This document shows positions 1-7,253 of a stretch of DNA of 10,039 nt, piece by piece. Below the pieces are notes generated by a model that had not been told where the DNA came from, ran no database searches, and saw only the letters and a list, made by a program, of their open reading frames with translations. Each line of letters begins with the position of its first letter. Within the stretch, counting starts at the first letter, position 1. The position numbers and the translations under genes were made by a program. Source of the stretch: Chthoniobacterales bacterium (GTDB lineage: Bacteria; Verrucomicrobiota; Verrucomicrobiia; Chthoniobacterales; UBA10450); the NCBI GenBank assembly GCA_025980625.1, contig JAICXG010000094.1, forward strand, positions 1 to 10,039, written 5' to 3'.

Positions 1-1155
1 GCAGCTTCCGACCAGAACGATGCGCGGGCGATATTTTCGGTTGGTTCATCCAATGTCGGCTTTAAAAGCGTCGATCTGGCCGCCCCAGGCAAAGGTATTT
101 ACGGAGTCACCCAAAACGATGACGGTAGCTATTTGCCGTTTGACGGCACATCACAGGCCGCTCCGCATGTCACGGGTGCAATCGCTCTGCTCAAATCAGA
201 GTATGGGTGGGAAGACTATTATGGATTGCGAGACCGAGTGCTGATGGCAACGGATAGTCTGTCGTGGGGCACCAGCCTTCGCAGCGGAGGACGGCTCAAT
301 GTGAACAAGGCGCTCCAGCCGCGAACCTTGATCCGCAATATTTCAACGCGGGCCCGGGTGGAAAACGGCGACAAGATTCTGATCGGCGGTTTCATTATCA
401 GTAACACGACTAATGGTGCGGGGAGGCTGAAGGTCGCGATTCGGGGACTTGGCCCGAGCTTGCAAGGCTTGAGCGTCGCAAAGCTTGCGAACCCGAAAAT
501 CACTCTAAAGAACTCTTCGGGCCAGACGATATACAGCAACGATAACTATACGACGCTACCGACGTCTCAATTGAACGACTTGTCTGCAAACGGTCTTACT
601 CCAACCAATTCAGTGGAGGCAGCGATGGTGTGCGCTGGGAGCGGAGGTGCCACCGGCTGTGATGCCTTGGCGCCTGGTGCCTACACCGTGTTCTTGGAAA
701 GCAGCACTGGCAGTTCCTTCGGTGTCGGCCTGTTCGACCTGTATGAACTGGAAGGCGGCTTAGACGAACAAACTCGTCTGGTTAATGTCTCCGCGCGTTG
801 CAAAGTGGGAACTGGGGATGAGGTGGCAATCGCGGGAGTAAACCTTGGAAATCCGGCACCTGTCAACAAGCGCAGCCTGCTGATGTTTGGCAAAGGCCCG
901 AGTTTGGGAATTGCTGGCTATCTAGCTAATCCTTTCCTGACACTCAAGAACTCCGCAGGAACAACGATTAGTACCAACGATTCCTGGGGCAATCTCGCTA
1001 AACCGCTGGATGAATTGATAGAAGAAAATCTGGACCCAACCTCAAGCGTTGAGAGCGCGCTGTGGCCAATCCTCGCATCAGGCACCTACACGGCCATTCT
1101 CAACGGCGTGAGTAACGGCACCGGCATAGGGTTGATCGAAATGTACGAACACTAA
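1..1155 (+). CDS. Subtilisin-like serine protease (S8 family), 5'-truncated, with two C-terminal repeat domains
   Basis: The reading frame is open from the first base, so the start lies upstream; 384 residues are visible. Window residues 25-30 (DLAAPG) and 48-56 (GTSQAAPHV) are the classic end of a subtilase catalytic domain. Ser51 is the nucleophile, and Gln replaces the usual Met after it. The Asp and His of the triad would be upstream. After a short linker come two tandem copies of a roughly 125-150-residue beta-rich domain, at about residues 110-259 and 260-384. They begin 'LIRNISTRARVENGD' and 'LVNVSARCKVGTGDE' and end 'GVGLFDLYEL' and 'GIGLIEMYEH'. The first copy carries an insert with two Cys near residues 208-220. 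Such a protein would be exported and degrade protein outside the cell; the tail domains may serve surface attachment, secretion or substrate binding, but this is not known. Composition is less GC-rich than the genes after 2684. The protease call is firm; the substrate is unknown. Confidence 0.9.
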   Translation, partial: AASDQNDARAIFSVGSSNVGFKSVDLAAPGKGIYGVTQNDDGSYLPFDGTSQAAPHVTGAIALLKSEYGWEDYYGLRDRVLMATDSLSWGTSLRSGGRLNVNKALQPRTLIRNISTRARVENGDKILIGGFIISNTTNGAGRLKVAIRGLGPSLQGLSVAKLANPKITLKNSSGQTIYSNDNYTTLPTSQLNDLSANGLTPTNSVEAAMVCAGSGGATGCDALAPGAYTVFLESSTGSSFGVGLFDLYELEGGLDEQTRLVNVSARCKVGTGDEVAIAGVNLGNPAPVNKRSLLMFGKGPSLGIAGYLANPFLTLKNSAGTTISTNDSWGNLAKPLDELIEENLDPTSSVESALWPILASGTYTAILNGVSNGTGIGLIEMYEH

Positions 1156-1157
1156 TC

Positions 1158-1161
1158 GGAG
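1158..1161 (+). promoter_or_regulatory. Shine-Dalgarno site of the propeller gene
   Basis: GGAG lies 7 bases before the ATG at 1169, inside the 13-base gap after the protease stop. This supports the chosen start and suggests that the two genes are co-transcribed. Confidence 0.65.
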
Positions 1162-1168
1162 AACAAAT

Positions 1169-2425
1169 ATGAATAAAATTGCTAATATGCGAGTTGTTTT
1201 GACGATAGTCGGCTTAGCTCTTCTTTGTATCGTGCGCCGGTCCCCAGCCTCTCCGGGTGACCTCTACGTTGCAGACGCTCAAAGTGACTCCATCTTTAAG
1301 TACGCTTCCGACGGCAGTCGAAGCACTTTTGCCTCTGGGTTAAATCAACCGGTAGCATTAGCTTTTGACCGAGAGGGCAACCTCTTCGTGGCCGATTCGG
1401 GCAGTTGCTCTTGTCTGGAGCCGCCGTGTGATTGTCCTCCGAGCATGATCTTTAAGTTCACTCCGTCTGGGTCACAAAGCACGTTTGCTACGCTCGATCC
1501 ATTTTTCCCCCTCCCAATGACGTTTGACGGCGCGGGCAATCTCTTCGTTTCCGATTCTTTGGAGATTTTGAAGTTCACGCCGGATGGGACAAAGAGCATA
1601 TTTGCTCCAGATGTCGGCAACGTCTGGTCATTGGCTTTCGACCAGAAGGGAAACCTCTATGCCGGACTCTGTGGGACCGGCACAGACGAGATTCTCACGT
1701 TCGCTTCCGATGGGAGGAGAAGCACATTCGTTACTTTTTCTGGGCCGAGCCAATGCACGACCGCCCTGGCGTTCGATGGTGCGGGTAACCTCTTTGCCGA
1801 GCGCGGTGACGCTGTCGTCAAAATAACTTCCGACGGAAGCAGCACAACGACGTTCGCTTCCGGGGATTTTCAATCCAATTCGCTTGCCTTCGACGCACAG
1901 GGAAATCTCTTGGCCGGCCTAACTGCTTTCAATTCCAGCGATCCCGGAATTGTAATGTTCACGCCCGAAGGCATGCAAACAACCTTTGCCTTTGGCCCTT
2001 TGCTCTCGACAGCGCTGGCCTTCGAACCCACAACCGAAAAGCTGCGCAACATCAGCGCGCGCGGGTTAGTTGGAACGGGTGATAACGTCTTGATCGGCGG
2101 CTTCATTGTGGGTGGGAACGCGCTTGCGAACAATGCGGTGGTCGTCCGAGCGATCGGACCTTCGCTAAGTGGTGCGGGAGTTAGCAATGCTTTGGCTGAT
2201 CCTACGTTGGAGTTGCATGACCCAAGTGGCGCGTTGATCGCTTCGAATGACGACTGGCAGGACACGCAGGAAGACTTAATCACGGCCAGCGGTTTGCCGC
2301 CGACGGATCCGAATGAGTCGGCGATCTATGCCACCTTGCCGGCCGGCAATTACACCGCGGTCGTGCGCGGCGCGGGTGACACGACCGGGACCGCTTTGGT
2401 CGAGGTTTACAGCGTCGGCCAGTAG
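1169..2425 (+). CDS. Secreted six-bladed beta-propeller (NHL/SMP-30-like) with C-terminal repeat domain
   Basis: The protein has 418 residues. Residues 1-28 form a signal peptide: basic start, hydrophobic stretch VVLTIVGLALLCIV, then a polar RRSPAS segment, so the protein is probably exported. Residues 29-285 contain six blades of about 40-45 residues with the pattern LAFD..GNLF.AD...I.KFT.DG..STFA. A final 'ALAFEP' strand could close the ring onto blade 1. This resembles NHL or streptogramin-lyase-type propellers, which usually bind ligands or partners; I see no catalytic signature. Blade 2 carries an insert with a Cys-rich 'CSCLEPPCDC' run. Residues 292-418 are a third, well-preserved copy of the domain found twice at the end of the upstream protease ('LRNISARGLVGTGDN' to 'GTALVEVYSV'). 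It starts only 13 bases after the protease stop, so a joint extracellular role is likely. The exact function is unknown. Confidence 0.85.
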   Translation: MNKIANMRVVLTIVGLALLCIVRRSPASPGDLYVADAQSDSIFKYASDGSRSTFASGLNQPVALAFDREGNLFVADSGSCSCLEPPCDCPPSMIFKFTPSGSQSTFATLDPFFPLPMTFDGAGNLFVSDSLEILKFTPDGTKSIFAPDVGNVWSLAFDQKGNLYAGLCGTGTDEILTFASDGRRSTFVTFSGPSQCTTALAFDGAGNLFAERGDAVVKITSDGSSTTTFASGDFQSNSLAFDAQGNLLAGLTAFNSSDPGIVMFTPEGMQTTFAFGPLLSTALAFEPTTEKLRNISARGLVGTGDNVLIGGFIVGGNALANNAVVVRAIGPSLSGAGVSNALADPTLELHDPSGALIASNDDWQDTQEDLITASGLPPTDPNESAIYATLPAGNYTAVVRGAGDTTGTALVEVYSVGQ

Positions 2426-2683
2426 GAGGTTCGGCATCCTTGCCCGACTCGGCCGACGGGCTTCCCAGCCCGTCGGCTCAGCGCTAACCGGGCAGGCTGG
2501 AAGCCCGCCCACCGAGTCAGCCTGGAAGGCCGCCTTCCGATCAGTAGGAAGAGGCGACCTTGTTGGCCCACCAAGCCGTGGCAGTGTCCAAACTTGTCCT
2601 GCGAGCCGGGCGCGGATTGACACCCCAGGCAGCGCCTTTAGCTTGCGCTCCCGCGCAGGAATTCAACGCGAATACCAGTTTCC
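2426..2683. other. Non-coding gap with hairpin cluster
   Basis: I see no credible gene in this 258-base stretch: reading frames across it lack family signatures and are shadows of neighbouring frames. The first half holds the hairpin cluster described separately. The second half (about 2545-2683) is the leader of ppdK. I find no convincing sigma70 promoter there, and no Shine-Dalgarno sequence at normal distance from the ATG at 2684; the nearest AGGA is at 2657-2660, 23 bases away. Confidence 0.6.
2446..2538. repeat. Cluster of three inverted repeats, cloverleaf-like
   Basis: Hairpin A is a perfect 11-base-pair stem (2452-2462 with 2467-2477, GCCGACGGGCT) and a TCCC loop. Hairpin B pairs GGGCAGGCT (2490-2498) with 2502-2510, with one A-C mismatch and a GGA loop. 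Hairpin C pairs GGAAGG (2524-2529) with 2533-2538. GACTCGG (2446-2452) is complementary to CCGAGTC (2512-2518), so A and B can sit inside an outer stem; base 2452 is shared with hairpin A. A and B share a GGCTTCC(C)AGCC core when B is read on the opposite strand, so they look like copies of one repetitive extragenic palindrome. The cluster begins 21 bases after the propeller stop and could act in termination or mRNA protection, but no T-run follows. Confidence 0.7.
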
Positions 2684-5455
2684 ATGGCCAAGAAATCGTC
2701 CCGCTCCAAATCCGCTCGCATATCCAAAGCGAAATCAACCAAAGCCGCCAAATCGAAGCGCCGTGTCTTCTATTTCGGCGACGGCAAAGCCGATGGCGCC
2801 GGGAACATGAAGCCGCTCCTCGGCGGCAAAGGCGCCAACCTCGCCGAGATGACGCGGATCGGCCTCCCGGTTCCTCCGGGGTTCACGATCACGACCGAGG
2901 TTTGCAATTACTTCACCGAACACAACCGCACTTATCCGAAAGGATTGGAGCCCGAGGTCGACGCCGCGCTTGCCAAAGTCGAAAAATCAATTGGCAAAAA
3001 ATTTGGCGATAAGGAGCGGCCGTTGCTCGTTTCGGTCCGTTCCGGCGCCCGCGATTCAATGCCGGGAATGATGGACACAATTCTCAATCTCGGGATGAAC
3101 GACAGCGTCGTCGAAGTGATCGCGCGGCAAACGAACAATCCCCGTTTCGCCTGGGATTCCTATCGCCGTTTTCTCCAGATGTACGGCGACGTCGTGATGG
3201 GCGTGCAGAAGCGCCCCGGAGAAGATCATGAACCGTTCGAGAGCGCGATCGAACACCTCAAGGACCAGCGCTACGGCAAGCACGATTTCCCCGATGTAAA
3301 ACTAACAGTCGACGATCTGAAGGAGCTCGTCAGGCGTTTCAAAGCGCTGATCAAAGAGCGCACCGGCAGATCCTTTCCGCAGGATCCGCGCAAGCAACTC
3401 TGGGGCGCGATCGGCGCCGTCTTCGGCTCGTGGGATAACGACCGCGCGATCGTTTATCGTCGCAAATATGGCATCCCGCACGACTGGGGTACGGCGGTCA
3501 ACGTCCAGACGATGGTCTTCGGCAACATGGGCGAGACGAGCGCGACCGGGGTCGCCTTTACCCGCGATCCGGCGACGGGCGAAAAGGCTTTCTACGGCGA
3601 ATATCTGATCAACGCCCAGGGCGAAGATGTCGTCGCGGGCGTGCGCACCCCGCATCCAATCGCGAAGCTCGCGGAGGAAATGCCGGAAGCGCACAAGGCG
3701 CTGATGAAGGTCCGCGCTATTCTCGAGCAACATTTCAAGGACATGCAGGACCTCGAGTTCACGGTTGAAGACAAGCGGCTTTACATCCTGCAAACGCGCA
3801 ACGGAAAACGCACCGGTCTCGCGGCCGTCCGGATCGCGGTCGACATGGTTTCCGAGCGGCTCATTTCGAAGGAAGATGCGATTCGGCGCATTCCTGCCGA
3901 CTCGTTAGGCCACTTGCTCGCGCCGATTTTCGATCGCAAAGCGATTGCTTCGGCGAAGAAGATCGCGAGCGGTTTGGCAGCGGGTCCGGGCGCGGCTTCG
4001 GGTCACGTCGTTTTCAGCGCCGAAGAAGCAGTCCGGCGTTCCCAGCGCGGCGAAAAGGTGCTGCTCGCGCGCGTTGAAACTTCTCCCGAAGATCTGCGGG
4101 GGATGATCGCAGCGGAAGGAATTCTCACCTCCCGCGGCGGAGTGTCATCACACGCCGCGCTCGTCGCGCGACAAATGGGCAAGGTCTGCGTCTGCGGCGC
4201 GGCCGGGGTGCAGATCGATTATCAGCGCCGCACCCTTATGGCGAGCGGAACGACGCTGAAAGAAGGCGATCCCATTTCCATTGATGGAACGGCGGGCGAA
4301 GTGTTTGCCGGCCAGGTTACGACCGCGCCTTCTGAAATCGTGCAGGTGTTGGTGGACCGCTCGCTCGAGGGAAAAAACAGCGCGACTTATCAGCGTTTCG
4401 CAAAGCTCATGAGCTGGGTCGATGGCGCGCGCGAGCTCGACGTGCGCACTAACGCCGATACTCCCGAGCAGGCGCAAAATGCGATCGCCTTCGGTGCCAG
4501 GGGCATCGGTCTTTGCCGCACCGAGCACATGTTTTTCGGCGGCGACCGGATCGACGCCGTGCGCGAGATGATCCTCGCGGAAGACAAAGAAGCGCGCGTT
4601 AAAGCGGTCGCCAAGCTGCTCCCGTATCAGCGCGAAGATTTCGTCGGTATCTTCCGGGCGCTTGAGGGGCTGCCAGCGACGATCCGTTTTCTCGATCCGC
4701 CGCTGCACGAGTTTTTGCCTAACGAAAGAGAACAACAGGTTGACCTGGCGAAAAAGATGAACGTGCCGATCGAGCTGATCGCACGACGCGTCAACGAGCT
4801 GCACGAATTCAATCCAATGTTAGGCCATCGCGGCTGTCGCCTCGGCATTACGTTCCCGGAGATTTCCGAGATGCAGGCCCGCGCTATTTTCGAAGCCGCC
4901 GCCGAAGTGCAAAAGAAGGGCAAAAAAGTGCGGCCGGAAATCATGATCCCGCTGGTTGGATTTCCGAAAGAATTGAAACTCCAGATTGAGATCGTCCACC
5001 GCGTGGCGGCGGAAGTCGCGAAGGAGAAGAGGACGAAATTCAATTATCTCGTCGGCACCATGATCGAAATCCCGCGCGCCGCTTTGGTCGCCGACGAGAT
5101 CGCAAAGGATGCACAATTTTTCAGCTTCGGGACCAACGATCTCACGCAAACGACCCTCGGCATGAGCCGCGACGATTCTGGCAGCTTCCTTCCCGAATAC
5201 GCCGAGCTCGACATTGTGGCTAACAATCCATTCGCCTCGATCGATCAGAAGGGTGTCGGCAAGCTGATGCAGATCACGCGCGACCTTGGCCGCAAGACGC
5301 GGCCCGAGATCAAGCTCGGCATTTGCGGCGAGCACGGCGGCGACCCGCAAAGCGTGAAATTCTGCCACTCGTTAGGCTTGAATTACGTCAGTTGCAGCCC
5401 GTTCCGCGTCCCGATCGCCAAGCTCGCCGCTGCTCAAGCGGCACTCGAGAGATAG
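2684..5455 (+). CDS. ppdK: Pyruvate phosphate dikinase (EC 2.7.9.1)
   Basis: This cytoplasmic enzyme interconverts ATP + pyruvate + Pi and AMP + PEP + PPi, serving gluconeogenesis or PPi-dependent glycolysis. It has 923 residues; the family norm is about 870-900. Residues 1-26 are a Lys/Ser/Arg-rich extension not typical of the family, and the core begins at 'RVFYFGDGKADG'. The ATP-grasp part shows 'LLGGKGANLAEM' (45-56), 'SVRSGARDSMPGMMDT' (about 115-131) and 'LEFTVEDKRLYILQTRNGKRTG'. The swivelling phospho-His domain shows 'GGVSSHAALVARQMG' with catalytic His490. The C-terminal PEP/pyruvate barrel shows 'GIGLCRTEHMFF', 'MLGHRGCRLG', 'GTMIEIPRAALVADEI', 'FSFGTNDLTQTTLG' and 'GICGEHGGDP' with catalytic Cys881. 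All key residues are present, so the enzyme should be active. No Shine-Dalgarno sequence is visible before the ATG, and no alternative start fits better. Its position next to an injection-system operon is probably incidental. Its only three TTA codons all lie in the iterated word CGTTAGGC/TGTTAGGC. Confidence 0.97.
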   Translation: MAKKSSRSKSARISKAKSTKAAKSKRRVFYFGDGKADGAGNMKPLLGGKGANLAEMTRIGLPVPPGFTITTEVCNYFTEHNRTYPKGLEPEVDAALAKVEKSIGKKFGDKERPLLVSVRSGARDSMPGMMDTILNLGMNDSVVEVIARQTNNPRFAWDSYRRFLQMYGDVVMGVQKRPGEDHEPFESAIEHLKDQRYGKHDFPDVKLTVDDLKELVRRFKALIKERTGRSFPQDPRKQLWGAIGAVFGSWDNDRAIVYRRKYGIPHDWGTAVNVQTMVFGNMGETSATGVAFTRDPATGEKAFYGEYLINAQGEDVVAGVRTPHPIAKLAEEMPEAHKALMKVRAILEQHFKDMQDLEFTVEDKRLYILQTRNGKRTGLAAVRIAVDMVSERLISKEDAIRRIPADSLGHLLAPIFDRKAIASAKKIASGLAAGPGAASGHVVFSAEEAVRRSQRGEKVLLARVETSPEDLRGMIAAEGILTSRGGVSSHAALVARQMGKVCVCGAAGVQIDYQRRTLMASGTTLKEGDPISIDGTAGEVFAGQVTTAPSEIVQVLVDRSLEGKNSATYQRFAKLMSWVDGARELDVRTNADTPEQAQNAIAFGARGIGLCRTEHMFFGGDRIDAVREMILAEDKEARVKAVAKLLPYQREDFVGIFRALEGLPATIRFLDPPLHEFLPNEREQQVDLAKKMNVPIELIARRVNELHEFNPMLGHRGCRLGITFPEISEMQARAIFEAAAEVQKKGKKVRPEIMIPLVGFPKELKLQIEIVHRVAAEVAKEKRTKFNYLVGTMIEIPRAALVADEIAKDAQFFSFGTNDLTQTTLGMSRDDSGSFLPEYAELDIVANNPFASIDQKGVGKLMQITRDLGRKTRPEIKLGICGEHGGDPQSVKFCHSLGLNYVSCSPFRVPIAKLAAAQAALER

Positions 5456-5509
5456 GGGAAAGACGGCCCTCCCGGTGCTGGCGCGACGGTGCGCGCGGCC
5501 CCATTTCCC
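5455..5509 (+). other. Nested inverted repeat after ppdK (possible terminator or leader structure)
   Basis: GGGAAA (5456-5461) pairs with TTTCCC (5504-5509). In the same register GGCC (5465-5468) pairs with GGCC (5497-5500), across a 3x3 internal loop. Inside, GCGCG (5481-5485) pairs with CGCGC (5492-5496). The structure begins at the ppdK stop codon. No T-run follows, so it is not a standard intrinsic terminator; a seven-A run (5517-5523) comes shortly after. Downstream, bases 5541-5556 can form a small 5-base-pair hairpin. The rest of the 5456-5622 gap shows no gene and no clear promoter. Confidence 0.4.
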
Positions 5510-5608
5510 AGCGCCGAAAAAAATCGCGGAATTGGCTTGACCGGCTTTCCGGCCGGGGAGGAGCATCGGCCTGTTCGCGGAGAAAAACGGCGCGCCGCGC
5601 CTAACAAT

Positions 5609-5615
5609 CGGAGGT
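5609..5615 (+). promoter_or_regulatory. Strong Shine-Dalgarno site of the sheath gene
   Basis: CGGAGGT lies 7 bases before the ATG at 5623. The spacing is ideal and decides the start. A copy of the iterated word (GCCTAACA, 5599-5606) lies directly upstream. Confidence 0.8.
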
Positions 5616-5622
5616 ATCAGCC

Positions 5623-7221
5623 ATGCCAGTTCTGACCACTTATCCCGGCGTTTACATCGAAGAAATCCCAAGCGGCGTCCACACCATCACCGGTGTCGCC
5701 ACTTCCATCACGGCCTTTCTCGGCCGCGCTCTGCGTGGGCCGACGAACGACCCAACCACGATCAACAGCTTCGCCGATTTCGAGCGCCAGTTCGGAGGTC
5801 TGGACGTCGATTACCCGATGAGCTACGCGGTGCGCGATTTCTATCTCAACGGTGGGAGCCAGGCGCTCGTCGTTAGGCTGGAAAAGAACGCGGCGAGGGC
5901 GTCGCGCAACGATGTGAAACTCGAGGCCGCCACTCCCGGCACCTGGGGCAATTCGCTTGTCTTTGTCGTCGATGGCAACGGCATCACCGATGATGTGGCG
6001 GATCGTTTCGGGATCGCCAAGGCGGATCTTTTTAATCTGACGATCTACCAAGATCCGGGAAGCGGCGTGGTCGAGAAGTTTCTCAATCTCGCGGTCACGA
6101 CCGACGCCGGTTCGCGTCGCCTCGACCGCGTCCTCGCCACTGAATCCAATCTCGTGCGGGTGCAGTTAAAAAACGACGGCACGCCTGATCTTCCGGGCGG
6201 GCGACCGACCGATTCGGCGGCGGACGAGGATCCATCCGATCCGGCGGCCAATCCGAGTAAATTTAAGTTCTTCGGTGGCGGCGCAGACAGCGATGCCCTA
6301 ACGACTGACGACGATCTGCTCGGCGATGAAGGCAACAAGACAGGTATGTTCGCCCTCGCCAAAGCCGATCTCTTCAATCTTCTCTGCATTCCACCCGACA
6401 CGCGCGACGGCGACACCAGCGCCGGCGTCTATCAACAGGCGATGATTTATTGCGCCAGTCGTCGCGCCATGCTGATCGTCGATTCGCCCGCGGCCTGGGG
6501 AGCAAACAAGGACACGGCGGCCGTGACCGCGCGGGCGCATCTCGCCGATCTTGGCCTCACCGGCGTGGAAGCTCGCAACGCGGCGCTCTATTTCCCCCGC
6601 GTCGTCGAATCCGACCCGAAGCTCGACGGCCAGCTCGATACCTTTGTCCCCTGCGGCATCATTGCCGGGGTGATGGCGCGGACCGACACGCAGCGCGGCG
6701 TCTGGAAAGCGCCTGCCGGCCAGGACGCGAGCATCAACGGCACTGCCGGCCTGCAGGCCAACCTGAACGATGCCGAGAACGGAATGCTCAATCCCCTCGC
6801 GATTAATTGCCTCCGTACTTTTCCCGCCGGCGGCCGTGTCGTCTGGGGCAGCCGAACGTTGCGTGGGGCGGATCAGCTCGCGGACGAATACAAGTATGTC
6901 CCGGTGCGGCGGACCGCGCTCTTCCTCGAGGAAAGCCTCTATCGCGGCACCCAGTGGGTGGTGTTTGAGCCTAACGACGAGCCGCTCTGGGCCCAGATCC
7001 GACTTAATATCGGCGCTTTCATGCAGACGCTCTTTCGCCAGGGCGCCTTCCAGGGCAAAACGCCGAAGGAAGCCTACCTCGTGAAATGCGACAGCGAAAC
7101 CACCACCCAGGCCGATATCGACCGCGGCGTGGTCAATATCCTCGTCGGCTTCGCTCCGCTCAAGCCGGCCGAATTTGTCATCATCCAGATCCAGCAACTC
7201 GCCGGACAAATCGAAAGCTGA
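5623..7221 (+). CDS. eCIS contractile tail sheath protein (Afp2-4/Pvc2-4-like)
   Basis: This subunit of the contractile outer sheath surrounds the inner tube; contraction drives the tube through a target membrane. It has 532 residues. The N-terminus 'TYPGVYIEEIPSG' (6-18) is the sheath linker arm. The conserved C-terminal half shows 'GVWKAPAGQ' (360-368), 'WGSRTL' (408-413), 'RRTALFLEESLYRGTQWVVFEPNDEPLW' split across about 431-456, and 'LKPAEFVIIQIQQLAG' near the end. These C-terminal strands link neighbouring subunits in the sheath mesh. An acidic, Pro/Asp/Ala-rich insert lies at about residues 187-236 and is probably a surface-exposed loop. No phage head, integrase or lysis genes are visible nearby, and the following genes match eCIS rather than a prophage tail. 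It is the first gene of the visible operon, with an excellent ribosome binding site that fits a high-copy structural protein. Further sheath paralogues, common in eCIS loci, are not seen in the window. Confidence 0.96.
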   Translation: MPVLTTYPGVYIEEIPSGVHTITGVATSITAFLGRALRGPTNDPTTINSFADFERQFGGLDVDYPMSYAVRDFYLNGGSQALVVRLEKNAARASRNDVKLEAATPGTWGNSLVFVVDGNGITDDVADRFGIAKADLFNLTIYQDPGSGVVEKFLNLAVTTDAGSRRLDRVLATESNLVRVQLKNDGTPDLPGGRPTDSAADEDPSDPAANPSKFKFFGGGADSDALTTDDDLLGDEGNKTGMFALAKADLFNLLCIPPDTRDGDTSAGVYQQAMIYCASRRAMLIVDSPAAWGANKDTAAVTARAHLADLGLTGVEARNAALYFPRVVESDPKLDGQLDTFVPCGIIAGVMARTDTQRGVWKAPAGQDASINGTAGLQANLNDAENGMLNPLAINCLRTFPAGGRVVWGSRTLRGADQLADEYKYVPVRRTALFLEESLYRGTQWVVFEPNDEPLWAQIRLNIGAFMQTLFRQGAFQGKTPKEAYLVKCDSETTTQADIDRGVVNILVGFAPLKPAEFVIIQIQQLAGQIES

Positions 7222-7238
7222 TGCTAGCCTAACGAATA

Positions 7239-7246
7239 AAGGAGGT
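7239..7246 (+). promoter_or_regulatory. Near-perfect Shine-Dalgarno site of the tube gene
   Basis: AAGGAGGT ends 7 bases before the ATG at 7254. It is the strongest ribosome binding site in the window, as expected for the most abundant subunit of the particle. GCCTAACGA (7227-7235) lies immediately before it. Confidence 0.85.
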
Positions 7247-7253
7247 AACAATC

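Noticed and set aside
3903..3910. TTAGGC as a telomere-type repeat
   Set aside because: Copies are dispersed singly in both orientations inside bacterial genes; there is no tandem array.
5517..5523. Seven-A run as a T-run of a minus-strand intrinsic terminator
   Set aside because: Read on the minus strand, the T-run comes before the hairpin, not after it, and no minus-strand gene is present.
5537..5566. TTGACC at 5537-5542 as a -35 box for the eCIS operon
   Set aside because: No acceptable -10 hexamer lies 16-18 bases downstream; the region there is GC-rich.
5323..5604. Small + strand frame bridging the ppdK end and the gap
   Set aside because: It is an out-of-frame read of ppdK with Arg-rich shadow composition, no start signal and no recognisable motif.
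6019..6381. KADLFNL occurring twice in the sheath (residues 133-139 and 247-253) as an internal duplication
   Set aside because: Flanking residues do not match beyond this short string, and both sites fit normal sheath-family strands.
6298..7251. 317-residue open frame on the minus strand
   Set aside because: It lies antisense to the conserved sheath gene, has no family features and is the usual shadow of GC-rich codons.
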